Below are positions 7,873 through 17,000 of a DNA stretch of 64,000 nt, piece after piece (position 1 is the stretch's first letter; every line of letters begins with the position of its first letter). The position numbers were made by a program, and so were the translations under genes. This DNA comes from Alteromonas sp. 5E99-2 (GTDB lineage: Bacteria; Pseudomonadota; Gammaproteobacteria; Enterobacterales; Alteromonadaceae). The stretch lies in contig NZ_JAFNJE010000002.1 of the NCBI RefSeq assembly GCF_017368475.1, positions 248,001-312,000 of the forward strand, read 5' to 3'. The notes beneath the pieces were generated by a model. The model was not told the DNA's origin. It saw only the letters and a list, made by a program, of their open reading frames with translations, and did not search any database.

Positions 7873-9171
7873 TTAGGTATTGATAAGGTAATCTTGAAGC
7901 ACTTTTAATGTCTTACCAACAGCGCCTGCATTTTCTGTAATGACTGCTTTCCCAGCTTGTCCTCTGCGTTTTCGCAACATTTTATCTAGCACTAATGGTT
8001 CGACAACAGCATACATGTCGTCAGGGTGTTCAATAACTGTGAGTGCACCGGCCTGTTCAAGTGCTAAACTTATGTCGGGATTGTTGTATAAATGAGATCC
8101 CATGATTATCGGTAAAGAATGAACAGCTGCTTCAAGCGCATTGTGCCCACCTCTATCCGCTAAGCTCCCCCCAACAAAAGCGATATCAGCATCGCTATAC
8201 TTTTCATTCAGTTTCCCCATTTCATCAACTAAAGTTACAAAATTTGAGTGGCTACGCTCTTCATTTTTCGAACTTCGGGAATGCTCAATATTATTGGCAG
8301 TCAACCACTTAGACACAGTGTCGAACCGTTCAGGATGCCTAGGAACTAAAACGAGCTGAATATTGTGATTTTTCTCTTTTAATTTTAATACACATTTCAA
8401 TAACGCGGCTTCTTCCCCCTCATGAGTGCTTGCGCCAATAATAGAAATAAAATCTTTAACATCGTTTTTTGTCTCAGCAAGCTTTTCTTCATCATTGAAT
8501 TGCGCTAAATCAAACTTCACGTTATTTGTCATAGTTAGTTGGTCAGAGAGGGCTCCCAAAGAAAGGTAGTTTTGATAATCCCGCGTTCCTTGAGCACAAA
8601 TATGAGTGATTTTTCTCAGCATAGGGGTAAACAACAACGAGATTTTTGAATAGCTGTTTGCACTTCTGTCGGTCATTCGTGCATTGAGTAACACGATTGG
8701 GATGTTTTTTTTCCAGCCTTGATCGATTAAATTAGGCCAAAGCTCGACTTCAGTTATCACAATGAGTCGTGGCGAAACCCGTTTGAGCATTAACGCCATA
8801 GAAAACGGTAAATCAAACGGTAAATAAAAATGGGTAACAGAGTCGCCTAACAGTGCACGTACTCGGGCTGACCCTGTTGTTGTTGTTGTTGTGATAACAA
8901 TATGTTCATTGGGGTTAGCTGCCAGTAAGTCATAAATAACACGAGATGCAACATTCACCTCGCCAACCGACACACAATGAAACAGTACTGTTTGAGGTTT
9001 ATTAACCTTCTTGACTGCACCATATCGCTCCCACCAAGGACCGCTATAGCTTCCTTCTGCGTTTTTCTTTTTTAGCGAAACAACAAGCACGTATATAGGC
9101 GCAACAAAAAACATCACGAAGGAATATAAAAGGCGACAGGTGTGTTCTAGAAAAGAGGGTGTATATGTCAA
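7873..9171 (-). CDS. waaA: 3-deoxy-D-manno-octulosonic acid (Kdo) transferase
   Basis: The 432-residue product matches WaaA/KdtA in length and layout. An N-terminal membrane anchor (LLYSFVMFFVAPIYVLVV) is followed by the N-terminal GT30 domain with HCVSVGEVNVASRV, ITTTTTTGSARV, FYLPFDLP and ITEVELWPNLI. The C-terminal half has GGSLADRGGHNALEAA and PIIMGSHLYNN, the donor-site motifs. It transfers Kdo from CMP-Kdo to lipid IVA at the cytoplasmic face of the inner membrane, an essential early step in lipopolysaccharide synthesis. It lies alone here, without other LPS core genes. Confidence 0.95.
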   Translation of the reverse strand: MTYTPSFLEHTCRLLYSFVMFFVAPIYVLVVSLKKKNAEGSYSGPWWERYGAVKKVNKPQTVLFHCVSVGEVNVASRVIYDLLAANPNEHIVITTTTTTGSARVRALLGDSVTHFYLPFDLPFSMALMLKRVSPRLIVITEVELWPNLIDQGWKKNIPIVLLNARMTDRSANSYSKISLLFTPMLRKITHICAQGTRDYQNYLSLGALSDQLTMTNNVKFDLAQFNDEEKLAETKNDVKDFISIIGASTHEGEEAALLKCVLKLKEKNHNIQLVLVPRHPERFDTVSKWLTANNIEHSRSSKNEERSHSNFVTLVDEMGKLNEKYSDADIAFVGGSLADRGGHNALEAAVHSLPIIMGSHLYNNPDISLALEQAGALTVIEHPDDMYAVVEPLVLDKMLRKRRGQAGKAVITENAGAVGKTLKVLQDYLINT

Positions 9172-9320
9172 ACGAAACTCAAAACCAATTTTAGTTGGTT
9201 AATTATGACAGAATTCTTAAAAGTTAGAATTAATGATTGTTTTAAATCTTAGCTACCTTGAGCTGAACATAAGTAAAATTCAGTTCACCGTTAACACTCA
9301 AAAACATTAATATTTCTTCA

Positions 9321-9352
9321 AAAAGCCATTACTCAATAGTAATGGCTTTTTG
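9321..9352 (-). terminator. Hairpin terminator of the DoxX-like gene
   Basis: AAAAAGCCATTAC (9321-9333) and GTAATGGCTTTTT (9340-9352) form a perfect 13-bp stem with a 6-base loop. The T-rich arm on either strand makes it look bidirectional; its place is after the minus-strand gene that ends at 9389. Confidence 0.8.
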
Positions 9353-9388
9353 AATTAACCGAGGTTGAGCACCACAGGCATTATATTC

Positions 9389-9814
9389 CTATTTTGCTGA
9401 CACGGTAAATTTAGTATCTAATGCTCTAAGCATAAATAGCGCAAAACATGCTCCCCACATAGGCCAAGCAGCAAAAAACAACAGGTTATTGAACGGGTCA
9501 AAATATTGCGGGAATGAAGACAAAGTAGATGCGCCGTGTAACAGAAATATTGCTCCATAAGTTATGCGCTTTTGAAAGCCCGCCAAAAAAGCAAGGGCAA
9601 GCAATACCTGTATAGCTCCCAGTACATAAACCAATGTATGAGCAACGCCCTGCACGCCATAAAAGATTTCAAATATCTTAGATGCATGGCCAGGATTGAA
9701 GAACTTATCTAAAGACCAAACAAAAATGACGACAAAGATCGAAACTCTAAGTGCAAGCAGTGACCATTCTAGTCGTTGTGTAATTTGGGGGTTTTGTATT
9801 TCGTCGTGTGTCAT
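9389..9814 (-). CDS. DoxX-like small membrane protein
   Basis: The 141-residue product has four predicted membrane helices: about 18-37, 58-75, 80-98 and 108-131. The first helix region (LLALRVSIFVVIFVWSLDKFFNPGHA) and overall layout resemble the DoxX/DoxD superfamily of four-helix membrane proteins, some of which assist quinone-linked redox reactions. The family assignment is by pattern only. It is a single-gene unit with its own terminator. Confidence 0.6.
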   Translation of the reverse strand: MTHDEIQNPQITQRLEWSLLALRVSIFVVIFVWSLDKFFNPGHASKIFEIFYGVQGVAHTLVYVLGAIQVLLALAFLAGFQKRITYGAIFLLHGASTLSSFPQYFDPFNNLLFFAAWPMWGACFALFMLRALDTKFTVSAK

Positions 9815-9919
9815 ATTTTCAACTTCTTAAGTTTAAGATAGAACAAATAAGACAGAAAAAGATATCTAAAAATTTCATCGACTAAGCGATGTTCATCTCT
9901 GAGAAACTAAATTTCATCG

Positions 9920-9949
9920 AAAAAAAAGCACAGTCCTCTGACTGTGCTT
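9920..9949 (-). terminator. Terminator of the DUF885 lipoprotein gene
   Basis: AAGCACAGTC (9926-9935), loop CTCT, GACTGTGCTT (9940-9949). Read on the minus strand the stem is followed by eight T, a textbook intrinsic terminator 20 bases after the gene end at 9969. Confidence 0.85.
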
Positions 9950-9968
9950 CGGTCATAATTTCTTTTGA

Positions 9969-11852
9969 TTACTTAAGTGAATTCACCCAATTATTGACTT
10001 GTAGCTCTAGTACATCTAGTGGCACTGCACCGCCGCCAAGCACCACATCGTGAAACCCTTTAATATCGAATTTATCACCTAGTTCTTTTTCAGCACTAGC
10101 GCGCAATTTTTGAATTTTCAGCATACCAATCTTATAACTGGTGGCTTGTCCTGGTATCGCTAAATAACGCCTTACTTCTGAAATGGCTTGAGTTTCAGTG
10201 ACAGCTGAATTTGCCTTGAAGTAATCAATCGCTTGTTGCTCGCTCCACCCTTTCGCATGTAATCCCGTATCGACTACAAGACGAATAGCACGCCAAATTT
10301 CAGAACCCAAACGCCCAAAATCTGACAATGGATCGCTAAAGGTACCCGGCATTTCAGTTGCTAACCATTCTGAATATAACGCCCAGCCTTCTATATAAGC
10401 AGTAAAGCCAGCTTGAGTTCTAAATGTAGGCACACTTTCAAGCTCTTGCGCTATCGCAATTTGCATATGATGACCCGGTAAACCTTCGTGATACGCGATA
10501 ACTTCTAACTCTCTTTTAGGCATGGCTGTCATGTCTGAAAGATGAGCATAGTAAATACCTGGGCGAGAGCCATCTAACGTAGGAGGGAAATAATGCTGAG
10601 CTGCGCCATCTTGCTCTCGAAAGGACTCAACCCGTTTCACCACCATGTCCGCTTTTGGCAAAATACCAAAGTAGTCCGGTAATAACGTTTTAATATTATC
10701 AATCGCAGCAGTAGCATCATCTAAATAACCTTGACGCCCTTCATCGGTGTTTGGGTAATACAAACGGGTGTCATCTTTAGTATCACGCAAGAAAACAAAG
10801 AAATCGGCTAAGTCACCCTCAAAACCAAACTTAGTTTTAATTAGTTCCATTTGTGCGCGAATACGCTTAACTTCGCTTAACCCAATATTGTGAATTTCAT
10901 CTGCGGTTAACGATGTAGTGGTTTGGTTAGCAAGGCGTTCATTGTAATAATCGATACCATTAGGCAACGCGCCTACACCAGAGGCTTTATCTCCTGCATT
11001 CACTCTGTCTTTTTCTTGCCATGCAATAAGTTTCTGGTAAGCAGGCAAAAAGTCATTCAGTAAGTTAGCTTTTGCGACCTCGCGCAATGACTCCGCTTTT
11101 TCAGCATCAATAGTACCTGCCTTAACCAATGCAGCAATTTTATCTTTCGCACTAGCCCAAACAGCGCTGTCTTCACCCTCGGTAAAAGGCGCTCCGGTAA
11201 TGATGGACTTTGATTCGGAAATAACCGCATCAAAAGCAAAATACGGTGGGCGAACCCCTTTTTCCGCGACTAATTGCGAAAACTCAATAAGCTGGTTCAA
11301 TGCCCGCCCCGTTTCCTTGATACGAGAGTTAAAATCAATCATATCTTGTTCGGTAGTTACACTATGAAATGCTATTAGCAACTGAGGAAAGAAACTGTGT
11401 ACCGCTTGCATTTGCTCAAAAACATAACTGTTATAACGGTATTTATCTGATTCGAGTTCGGCTTTTGCCTGATAAACCCAAATATCATATGAAATCTTAG
11501 CGTCATCGCTCAATTTGTCATAATCAAAAGACGACGTTAACTCAGCAAGATTGGCTTTTGTAATAGCAAGACTTTCATCTATTGCCGCTTCCGACATTTG
11601 ATCGATTTCACCTTTGCGCTCTGGCCTTCCTTGAAACGTTAAAGCGATAGGGCTTCGAAGAATATTTTCTTCGTATTTAGTTTCAAACCACTCATTTAAT
11701 CGTGCGGTTTCTTTTTCTATGACTTCAGCTGAGATAGGCGCAGTAACACTTTGCTCAGAAGAGGCGGATGTATGAGATGTACTTGTTGTTTCTGTCGGTT
11801 TGCAGCCTGTCAAAGCTACGGCTACTAAAGTGGCTAAAATACTGTAACGCAT
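9969..11852 (-). CDS. DUF885 family lipoprotein, probable zinc peptidase
   Basis: I use the ATG at 11852 (MRYSILATLVAVALTGC), which has AGGAAA about 7 bases upstream and gives a proper lipobox, ALTGC; the frame stays open up to 11918. The mature protein of about 610 residues belongs to the DUF885 family. Its signature is visible: AYHEGLPGHHMQIAIAQE, with His and Glu placed like metal ligands and general base, and downstream AYIEGWALYSEWLA supplying a further Glu. The family is linked to gluzincin-like peptidases. It should be anchored in the envelope facing the periplasm; its substrate is unknown. Confidence 0.85.
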   Translation of the reverse strand: MRYSILATLVAVALTGCKPTETTSTSHTSASSEQSVTAPISAEVIEKETARLNEWFETKYEENILRSPIALTFQGRPERKGEIDQMSEAAIDESLAITKANLAELTSSFDYDKLSDDAKISYDIWVYQAKAELESDKYRYNSYVFEQMQAVHSFFPQLLIAFHSVTTEQDMIDFNSRIKETGRALNQLIEFSQLVAEKGVRPPYFAFDAVISESKSIITGAPFTEGEDSAVWASAKDKIAALVKAGTIDAEKAESLREVAKANLLNDFLPAYQKLIAWQEKDRVNAGDKASGVGALPNGIDYYNERLANQTTTSLTADEIHNIGLSEVKRIRAQMELIKTKFGFEGDLADFFVFLRDTKDDTRLYYPNTDEGRQGYLDDATAAIDNIKTLLPDYFGILPKADMVVKRVESFREQDGAAQHYFPPTLDGSRPGIYYAHLSDMTAMPKRELEVIAYHEGLPGHHMQIAIAQELESVPTFRTQAGFTAYIEGWALYSEWLATEMPGTFSDPLSDFGRLGSEIWRAIRLVVDTGLHAKGWSEQQAIDYFKANSAVTETQAISEVRRYLAIPGQATSYKIGMLKIQKLRASAEKELGDKFDIKGFHDVVLGGGAVPLDVLELQVNNWVNSLK

Positions 11853-11948
11853 TTTATTTCCTTTTTTGTTTATAGTTGTTTGCCGAAGAACATACCGCAA
11901 ACTAAAAACAGATGGCAATAAAATTTGTTACAAAAGACTAATAGGTAC

Positions 11949-11974
11949 AAAAAAGCCGCTTTAAAAGCGGCTTT
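11949..11974 (-). terminator. Terminator of the DUF3718-like gene
   Basis: AAAGCCGC (11952-11959) pairs with GCGGCTTT (11967-11974), and the stem can extend into the A/T loop. On the minus strand the hairpin ends in a T-run. It follows the gene ending at 11987 by 12 bases. Confidence 0.8.
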
Positions 11975-11986
11975 CATATTCATAAG

Positions 11987-12454
11987 TTAATCAGCTAAAG
12001 ATTGAATGACAGTGCTCTCGTTGCGGTATCTTTTCGCAAATGTCGCCATTTCTTCGTAGTTACAAAACACCGTTTCACCCTCTAAGCCATATTTAGCTTT
12101 TGCAGCTGTTTCACCTAATTCAATAGCAGCCAAACACGCTTGTGATTCAACATTGCTACTTTTAGCAACCAAAGCAACGGTAGTAGTCTCACTACCTTTG
12201 TCGTTAATTTCATATAACTCAGCAAATTCTTTAATGCTAACACCATTGCAGCTAACGCTAGTTCTAATGTCTGTGAAATTTACATGCTCACGGCGAGCCA
12301 AACGTTTAGCAGCGCTATAGCCTTCTGTCGCAGCGGTATAGCAAATTTGAGTTTCAAAATTATCACTTACAGGTTTAAGAACCACGTTTTGTGCCACTGC
12401 CTGCAACGATGCAACAGAAAAAGTAATTGCTATAGCGAAGGTAGATAGTTTCAT
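11987..12454 (-). CDS. Exported DUF3718-like protein with an internal duplication
   Basis: The 155-residue product has a signal peptide (MKLSTFAIAITFSVASLQAVA/QN). The mature part holds two similar units of about 50 residues: FETQICYTAATEGYSAAKRL ending SVSCNGVSIKEFAELY, and VESQACLAAIELGETAAKAK ending VFCNYEEMATFAKRY. Each has two cysteines in matching positions, suggesting one disulfide per unit in the periplasm. The pattern fits DUF3718, found in Alteromonadales; no function is known to me. Confidence 0.7.
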   Translation of the reverse strand: MKLSTFAIAITFSVASLQAVAQNVVLKPVSDNFETQICYTAATEGYSAAKRLARREHVNFTDIRTSVSCNGVSIKEFAELYEINDKGSETTTVALVAKSSNVESQACLAAIELGETAAKAKYGLEGETVFCNYEEMATFAKRYRNESTVIQSLAD

Positions 12455-12531
12455 AATGATTCCTCAAAAATGTAATTTAATAAGATTATTGCTAACCGAT
12501 GAATACATTATGCACTAAAAAACCAAAAATG

Positions 12532-12568
12532 AAAGTATTTTTCGTAATTAAATTACAAAAAATACTTT
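12532..12568. repeat. 37-bp A/T-rich near-perfect palindrome
   Basis: AAAGTATTTTT-c-GTAATT (12532-12549) faces AATTAC-a-AAAAATACTTT (12551-12568): 17 of 18 pairs match around one central base. It lies between the DUF302 gene (ends at 12611) and the start of the DUF3718-like gene (12454). On the minus strand it could end the DUF302 transcript, but the stem is almost all A/T, so a binding-site or cruciform role is also possible. Confidence 0.5.
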
Positions 12569-12610
12569 ATTTACGATATCGAACTTTATTTTGTGAAAGT
12601 TAATTACACT

Positions 12611-13066
12611 TTATTTGCTAGCTGCTACTGCAAAATTATTCAGCGCGCCGGCTATTTTTTTCAATACCGCTTCACAGCCTTTTATATCATGTCGCGATTG
12701 CACGTAAGTGATATCGTTATAACTCAACCACACGCCTCCTGACTCATCCTCCCAAATTAGCATTTTTTGTGGAAGGTCAATAGCCGCAGATTGAGCGCAT
12801 GCCATAACAGGCGACCCTACTTTAGGATTACCAAATAACACTAATTCCGTTGGTCGTAATGCAACGCCTACGTTTTTTGCACCTTCAGCATGATTAATAC
12901 GGGCGAAAACCGTCATGCCTTTATTGATTAAAGCCGATTCTAATTTATCTGCTGTTCCGCTGACGGAATGGATACTCGGTACCGATACCATTCCTTCTGG
13001 TTCGGCATAAGTGAAGCCTGTGAATAGAAAACAAAGCAAAAAAGCCTTACGAAAAAGAATAAACAT
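12611..13066 (-). CDS. Exported DUF302 domain protein
   Basis: The 151-residue protein has a signal peptide (cut near TYA/EPEG) and a DUF302 domain: TADKLESALINKGMTVFARINHAEGA, then TELVLFGNPKVGSPVMAC and ALDLP-type IDLPQKMLIWEDESGGVWLSYND. DUF302 is a small alpha/beta fold of unknown biochemical role, seen in many periplasmic proteins of marine bacteria. The assignment is by motif order. It is a monocistronic gene. Confidence 0.8.
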   Translation of the reverse strand: MFILFRKAFLLCFLFTGFTYAEPEGMVSVPSIHSVSGTADKLESALINKGMTVFARINHAEGAKNVGVALRPTELVLFGNPKVGSPVMACAQSAAIDLPQKMLIWEDESGGVWLSYNDITYVQSRHDIKGCEAVLKKIAGALNNFAVAASK

Positions 13067-13094
13067 AATAAATTTTCCAATTAATAAATACGTT

Positions 13095-13125
13095 AGAAGC
13101 GCAAGGCCATTGGTTTTGTGCTTCT
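13095..13125 (-). terminator. Hairpin downstream of uxuA
   Basis: AGAAGCGCAA (13095-13104) pairs with TTGTGCTTCT (13116-13125) with one G-U pair. It lies 4 bases after the uxuA stop on the minus strand. There is only a weak T-rich tail, so termination may be partial. Confidence 0.5.
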
Positions 13126-13128
13126 ATT

Positions 13129-14304
13129 CTATTGTGTACTGCGGATACTTTCTAAGGTATGGATAACACCGCGAAGTTCTGCCAACGATTTCATCCTACC
13201 TGCGTATGAGTAACCTGGGCGCACATCTGGCCGATCCATTTCTTCATCCATTAAATGCCCGTGATCTGGTCGCATAGGAATACTATGAGCTTTATCTCGA
13301 GCCCCTTCCTCGTCAAGTAACGCATTGATTAGCCCCAGCATATCGTTGTCGCCATCTAAGTGATCCGACTCATAAAATGAACCATCAGCTTCCCGCTTTA
13401 CGTTGCGAAGGTGAACAAAGAAAATATTAGGTCCAAACGCTTTTACCATATCAACAAGGTCATTGTCTGCTCGCGCCCCGAAAGATCCAGCGCACAATGT
13501 AATACCATTTGACGCACTTTCAACAGCATTAATAATAGCTCTAGCATCATCTGCAGTAGATACAACTCTAGGTAATCCGAAAAGAGAAAAAGGAGGATCG
13601 TCGGGATGAATACACATTTTCACTCCCGCGGATTCAGCAGAAGGAATAACACCTTCAAGAAATTTAAACAAATGTTGACGGTAGTTTTCTGTGCCTATTG
13701 CAATAAACTGTGCAATCGCCGCTTTGATCCCTGCTCGATCATATGAACCTTCACCGCCCGGTAAACCTGCAATGATATTCTTTTCAAGTAACACACGCTC
13801 TTCATTTGATAATTCATCGAAACGTTGTTTGGCTGTCGCTAATTGCTCAGGGCTATAATCTTGCTCAGCATTATCTCGCGCTAGCATATATACGTCATAA
13901 GCAATGAAGTCTGTCATTTCAAATCGCAACGCTTGAGACGCATTTGGCATGGCATAACTTAAATTAGTTCGAGTCCAATCAACCACCGGCATAAAGTTGT
14001 AGCAAACGGTATCAACACCGGCTTTACCTAAGTTAACCAGTGTTTCTTTGTAGTTTTCAATGTACTTTTCATACTCACCCGTGCGGGTTTTAATATCATT
14101 GTGCAGAGGAACGCTTTCAACCACGGCCCAATTCATTCCTGCATCTTCAATCAGCGCTTTATGCTCTAAAATTTTATCTAGAGGCCATACGTCCCCTGTA
14201 GGGATTTCATACAAAGAAGAAACAACACCCGTCGCACCTGCTTGACGTATTTGTCGTAAAGAAATTGAATCGGTAGGGCCGAACCAGCGCCATGTTTCTT
14301 GCAT
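13129..14304 (-). CDS. uxuA: D-mannonate dehydratase
   Basis: The 391-residue product is UxuA: it begins MQETWRWFGPTDSISL, and carries PTGDVWPLDKI, VESVPLHNDIKTR, YNFMPVVDWTRT, MCIHPDDPPFSLFGLPRVV, FVHLRNV and MRPDHGHLMD. It dehydrates D-mannonate to 2-keto-3-deoxygluconate in the cytoplasm, the step joining glucuronate use to the KDG pathway. GAGG precedes the ATG. Unusually, no uxuB, uxaC, kdgK or kdgA lies nearby. The divergent cupin-like gene starts 138 bases away and may share the control region. Confidence 0.95.
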   Translation of the reverse strand: MQETWRWFGPTDSISLRQIRQAGATGVVSSLYEIPTGDVWPLDKILEHKALIEDAGMNWAVVESVPLHNDIKTRTGEYEKYIENYKETLVNLGKAGVDTVCYNFMPVVDWTRTNLSYAMPNASQALRFEMTDFIAYDVYMLARDNAEQDYSPEQLATAKQRFDELSNEERVLLEKNIIAGLPGGEGSYDRAGIKAAIAQFIAIGTENYRQHLFKFLEGVIPSAESAGVKMCIHPDDPPFSLFGLPRVVSTADDARAIINAVESASNGITLCAGSFGARADNDLVDMVKAFGPNIFFVHLRNVKREADGSFYESDHLDGDNDMLGLINALLDEEGARDKAHSIPMRPDHGHLMDEEMDRPDVRPGYSYAGRMKSLAELRGVIHTLESIRSTQ

Positions 14305-14442
14305 TTTTTAATCCTCGCCTAATATTTCATTTACTTAATAGTAACAAACTATGTCGCTATTCTCATAACACATCTGTAACAATATGCTTTACGGTATTTA
14401 TAGGTATAATTCTACTGATAATCGATTGAAAGAATCATAATA

Positions 14443-14886
14443 ATGAAAGACACTCAAACAGCTTCACTCCCCATTATTACCATCAACTCTAATTTTCACT
14501 CAGTATTCAAGACATTCGAGCTACCATTAGATGACATGAATGGTATGTTTATCTCAAATCGCCAAAACGCACTCAACTTTAGACACAGAAAAAGTAAGCC
14601 GGGCTATCAAAGTGACTGGCACGTTGCTGGCGACCCGACATTATTACTGATTCAACAAGGCTGTCTTGAAATTACGTTACGTAGTGGTGAAAGCAAGTTG
14701 TTCAATGCGGGGGAGCAATTTATTGCGGCAGACTTTTTACCCGACGGGGTAAATTTTGGCACTAGCCATGGGCACAGCGCAAGAGTCGTCGGAAAGACTT
14801 CCTTGCAAGCTGTACACATTAAATTATCGAATAACCCTCAAAGCTGGCTCGAAGAAAATAGCGCCTTCCTTACGGTGCAGGCCTAG
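14443..14886 (+). CDS. Cupin-like small protein divergent from uxuA
   Basis: A 147-residue cytoplasmic protein without signal peptide. The middle reads as a small beta-barrel: SDWHVAGDPTLLLIQQGCLEITLRSGESKLFNAGEQFIAADFLPDGV, then HGHSARVVGKTSLQAVHIKL. The glycine-spaced turns and an isolated His fit a cupin, though the standard metal-binding HxH pattern is incomplete. Its place, divergent from uxuA, suggests a role in sugar-acid use or its control, for example like the cupin KdgF, but this is inference. Its last 17 bases overlap the end of the convergent M28 gene. Confidence 0.55.
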   Translation: MKDTQTASLPIITINSNFHSVFKTFELPLDDMNGMFISNRQNALNFRHRKSKPGYQSDWHVAGDPTLLLIQQGCLEITLRSGESKLFNAGEQFIAADFLPDGVNFGTSHGHSARVVGKTSLQAVHIKLSNNPQSWLEENSAFLTVQA

Positions 14887-16294
14887 GATCAAATGACGTA
14901 TTGGCCAAATATGCCGTTACAATAGACCAGACTAATTGGTTTTGACGAATATCTTCAGGGTGTATTTTATCCAACGTATCATTGGGCGTATGGTGATAGT
15001 CGAAATAGTAGGTACCGTCTTGTTTCAACGCAAACACCGGCACTCCTAAAGCGGGTAATACTGACACATCAGGCCCACCACCGCTTTGATTGTTACCGTA
15101 TTCAACACCTAATTCGGCTAGCGCTTGATACAACACCCCTGCACTTTTTTGCACTACTGGATTAAATCGCGTATCAAATTGATATATTTTGCCAGCACCA
15201 AAATCAGATTCAGCGGCCGCAATAATATTCTCTAAACTGCTTTTGTTCGCGCTTACATATTGTCTAGCGCCGACAAGGCCAATTTCTTCTGCGGCATAAA
15301 GTACAACCCGAATAGTGCGTTTAGGTTGACCTAAAGTGTCTTTAATTGTTTTAGCCGCAGCGGTCACTATGCCCACTCCAGCACCGTCGTCAATTGCACC
15401 TGTACCTTCGTCCCAGGAATCCAAATGCGCAGAAATAAGCACAACTTCATCAGGGTGCTCAGATCCAGTAATTTCGCCAATAACATTGTAAGACGTTTGC
15501 CATCCGGCATCTTTTGCCTGCATATCTACATCAATGATCACCTTTTTATTTTCAGCAAACATGGCTTCTAAAGTATCGGCATCAGCGGTTGAAATAGCCC
15601 CAGCTGGAATTTTACGTACGCTATCGTCATAGCGCATAAGCCCGGTATGAGCAAAACGAGAGTTGTCGGTACCTACAGAGCGAATAATCACGGCTTTCGC
15701 ACCTAACTTAGCGGCTTCTATAGCCCCGTTTACACGGTTTGGTACTACTTTTCCGTAAAACTTTCCTTCACGGTTGCGCTGCATTCGGGTATTTAAAAAT
15801 ACAATTTTACCTTCAACCTCAGCTTTAGTACTGGCAGACAGTGCCTCTAATGAAGGAAACATCACCACAGCTTCTTGAATTCCGCCTTCAGGCGTAGCTA
15901 TAGACCCACCTAGAGCAGTAATTACTAGCTTTTGCTCAAAAGGTAAAACAACACGGGCATCAGCGAAACCACGCTCCCAATTACGCACTTTAACCGGTTG
16001 CTTGTAAACTTTATCAAATCCCATCTCACTCAACATAGCTTCAGCCCAAGCCACAGCTTTTTTGTCGCCACTAGAACCAGCGATACGAGGCCCAACTTCC
16101 ACCGTTAGCGATTTGACAATATCGTATGCAAGTTGACTGTTTTGATTCGCTTCTTTCAACTTCACCACATCAGTATCGAATGTAGAGGGGTGCTGATGGT
16201 CATTGTGCCATGCATAACTAACAGTGGAATACAGACAACACAGCGAAAATAAAGGCACACCGATAGTGCGAATAGAAGGCAAACTGAATAACAT
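14870..16294 (-). CDS. Exported M28 family zinc aminopeptidase
   Basis: The ATG at 16294 gives a clean signal peptide (cut near VSYA/WHND); the frame extends to 16396 but that extension is not signal-like. A protease-associated region (about 110-250 of the mature protein) is followed by the M28 catalytic domain. Zinc-site residues are visible in ISAHLDSWDEGTGAIDDGAG, in AAEEIGLVGARQY (catalytic Glu and ligand), in ESDFGAG, and in the late YFDYHHTPNDT. It would remove amino acids from peptides in the periplasm or outside. Similar proteins include glutamate carboxypeptidase/plasma Q-type peptidases. It is 12 bases downstream of azurin's end on the same strand. Confidence 0.9.
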   Translation of the reverse strand: MLFSLPSIRTIGVPLFSLCCLYSTVSYAWHNDHQHPSTFDTDVVKLKEANQNSQLAYDIVKSLTVEVGPRIAGSSGDKKAVAWAEAMLSEMGFDKVYKQPVKVRNWERGFADARVVLPFEQKLVITALGGSIATPEGGIQEAVVMFPSLEALSASTKAEVEGKIVFLNTRMQRNREGKFYGKVVPNRVNGAIEAAKLGAKAVIIRSVGTDNSRFAHTGLMRYDDSVRKIPAGAISTADADTLEAMFAENKKVIIDVDMQAKDAGWQTSYNVIGEITGSEHPDEVVLISAHLDSWDEGTGAIDDGAGVGIVTAAAKTIKDTLGQPKRTIRVVLYAAEEIGLVGARQYVSANKSSLENIIAAAESDFGAGKIYQFDTRFNPVVQKSAGVLYQALAELGVEYGNNQSGGGPDVSVLPALGVPVFALKQDGTYYFDYHHTPNDTLDKIHPEDIRQNQLVWSIVTAYLANTSFDPRPAP

Positions 16295-16407
16295 GATGAA
16301 AAGTAACCTCAATTTAAGAAACGTTTTGATGTTGCGTAAACATAATCGATTCGCCCTGCAAAACCAAGTTTTGAATAAAAATTGAGGTCTATACATTCAC
16401 AGAATAG

Positions 16408-16857
16408 CTAGGCGCTTACGTTAAATTTCCCATTCATAGAAAAGTAGTGCCCAACGAAGGAACAGAAAAACGTATAATCGCCACCGGCTTCTAATTCTGC
16501 TGTATTGAATTCTACAGATGCCGACTCTCCACCACCAACAACTGAAGTATTAGCGATAATGCGCTGATCACCTTTTTGCAGGTAGTTATTTTCCAGACCT
16601 TCAGACCAACCCGTTTGTGCCACGTTCTGTGCATCTGCTGTTTTCGATAACACCCAGTTGTGACCCATTGCAGCCTTGGGAATTTTCCCCGAATGAGTCA
16701 GTTTAATTGTTAGTGTTGAACAGGCAGATTTTGAAACATTAATAGACGAAGGGGTAAACGCCATAACATCGCCTACAGTAACATCAATAGCGCATTCATC
16801 AGCATAAGCAGTACTTAGCCCCACCAATACCAAAAACAGTGCTGTTATCTTTCTCAT
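16408..16857 (-). CDS. azu: Azurin, periplasmic blue copper protein
   Basis: The 149-residue precursor has a signal peptide ending AYA/DECAID. The mature protein has the azurin disulfide pair (Cys22 and Cys46) and all type-1 copper ligands: His66 in GHNWVL, Cys132, His137 and Met141, with the exact C-x4-H-x3-M spacing. It carries single electrons in the periplasm, usually between cytochromes and a terminal oxidase or peroxidase. The following M28 peptidase gene is close and on the same strand but probably unrelated in function. Confidence 0.95.
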   Translation of the reverse strand: MRKITALFLVLVGLSTAYADECAIDVTVGDVMAFTPSSINVSKSACSTLTIKLTHSGKIPKAAMGHNWVLSKTADAQNVAQTGWSEGLENNYLQKGDQRIIANTSVVGGGESASVEFNTAELEAGGDYTFFCSFVGHYFSMNGKFNVSA

Positions 16858-17000
16858 CGAAATTTCCTCTAAAAATACTTTTTTTAACCATAAAATTCTA
16901 TTAGCCGATAATACAGAACGGTTTAGTGCATAACTAGTTGCAAAGTTAGTGGTCGGATCTGCTAAACTTAACGTATTAATAACAACTATAGGTGTATTTT

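Noticed and set aside
7636-7908. 90-codon plus-strand frame after the antiporter
   Set aside because: It starts inside a hairpin region, has no ribosome binding site, a Cys/Ser/Phe-rich composition unlike its neighbours, and runs into the end of waaA.
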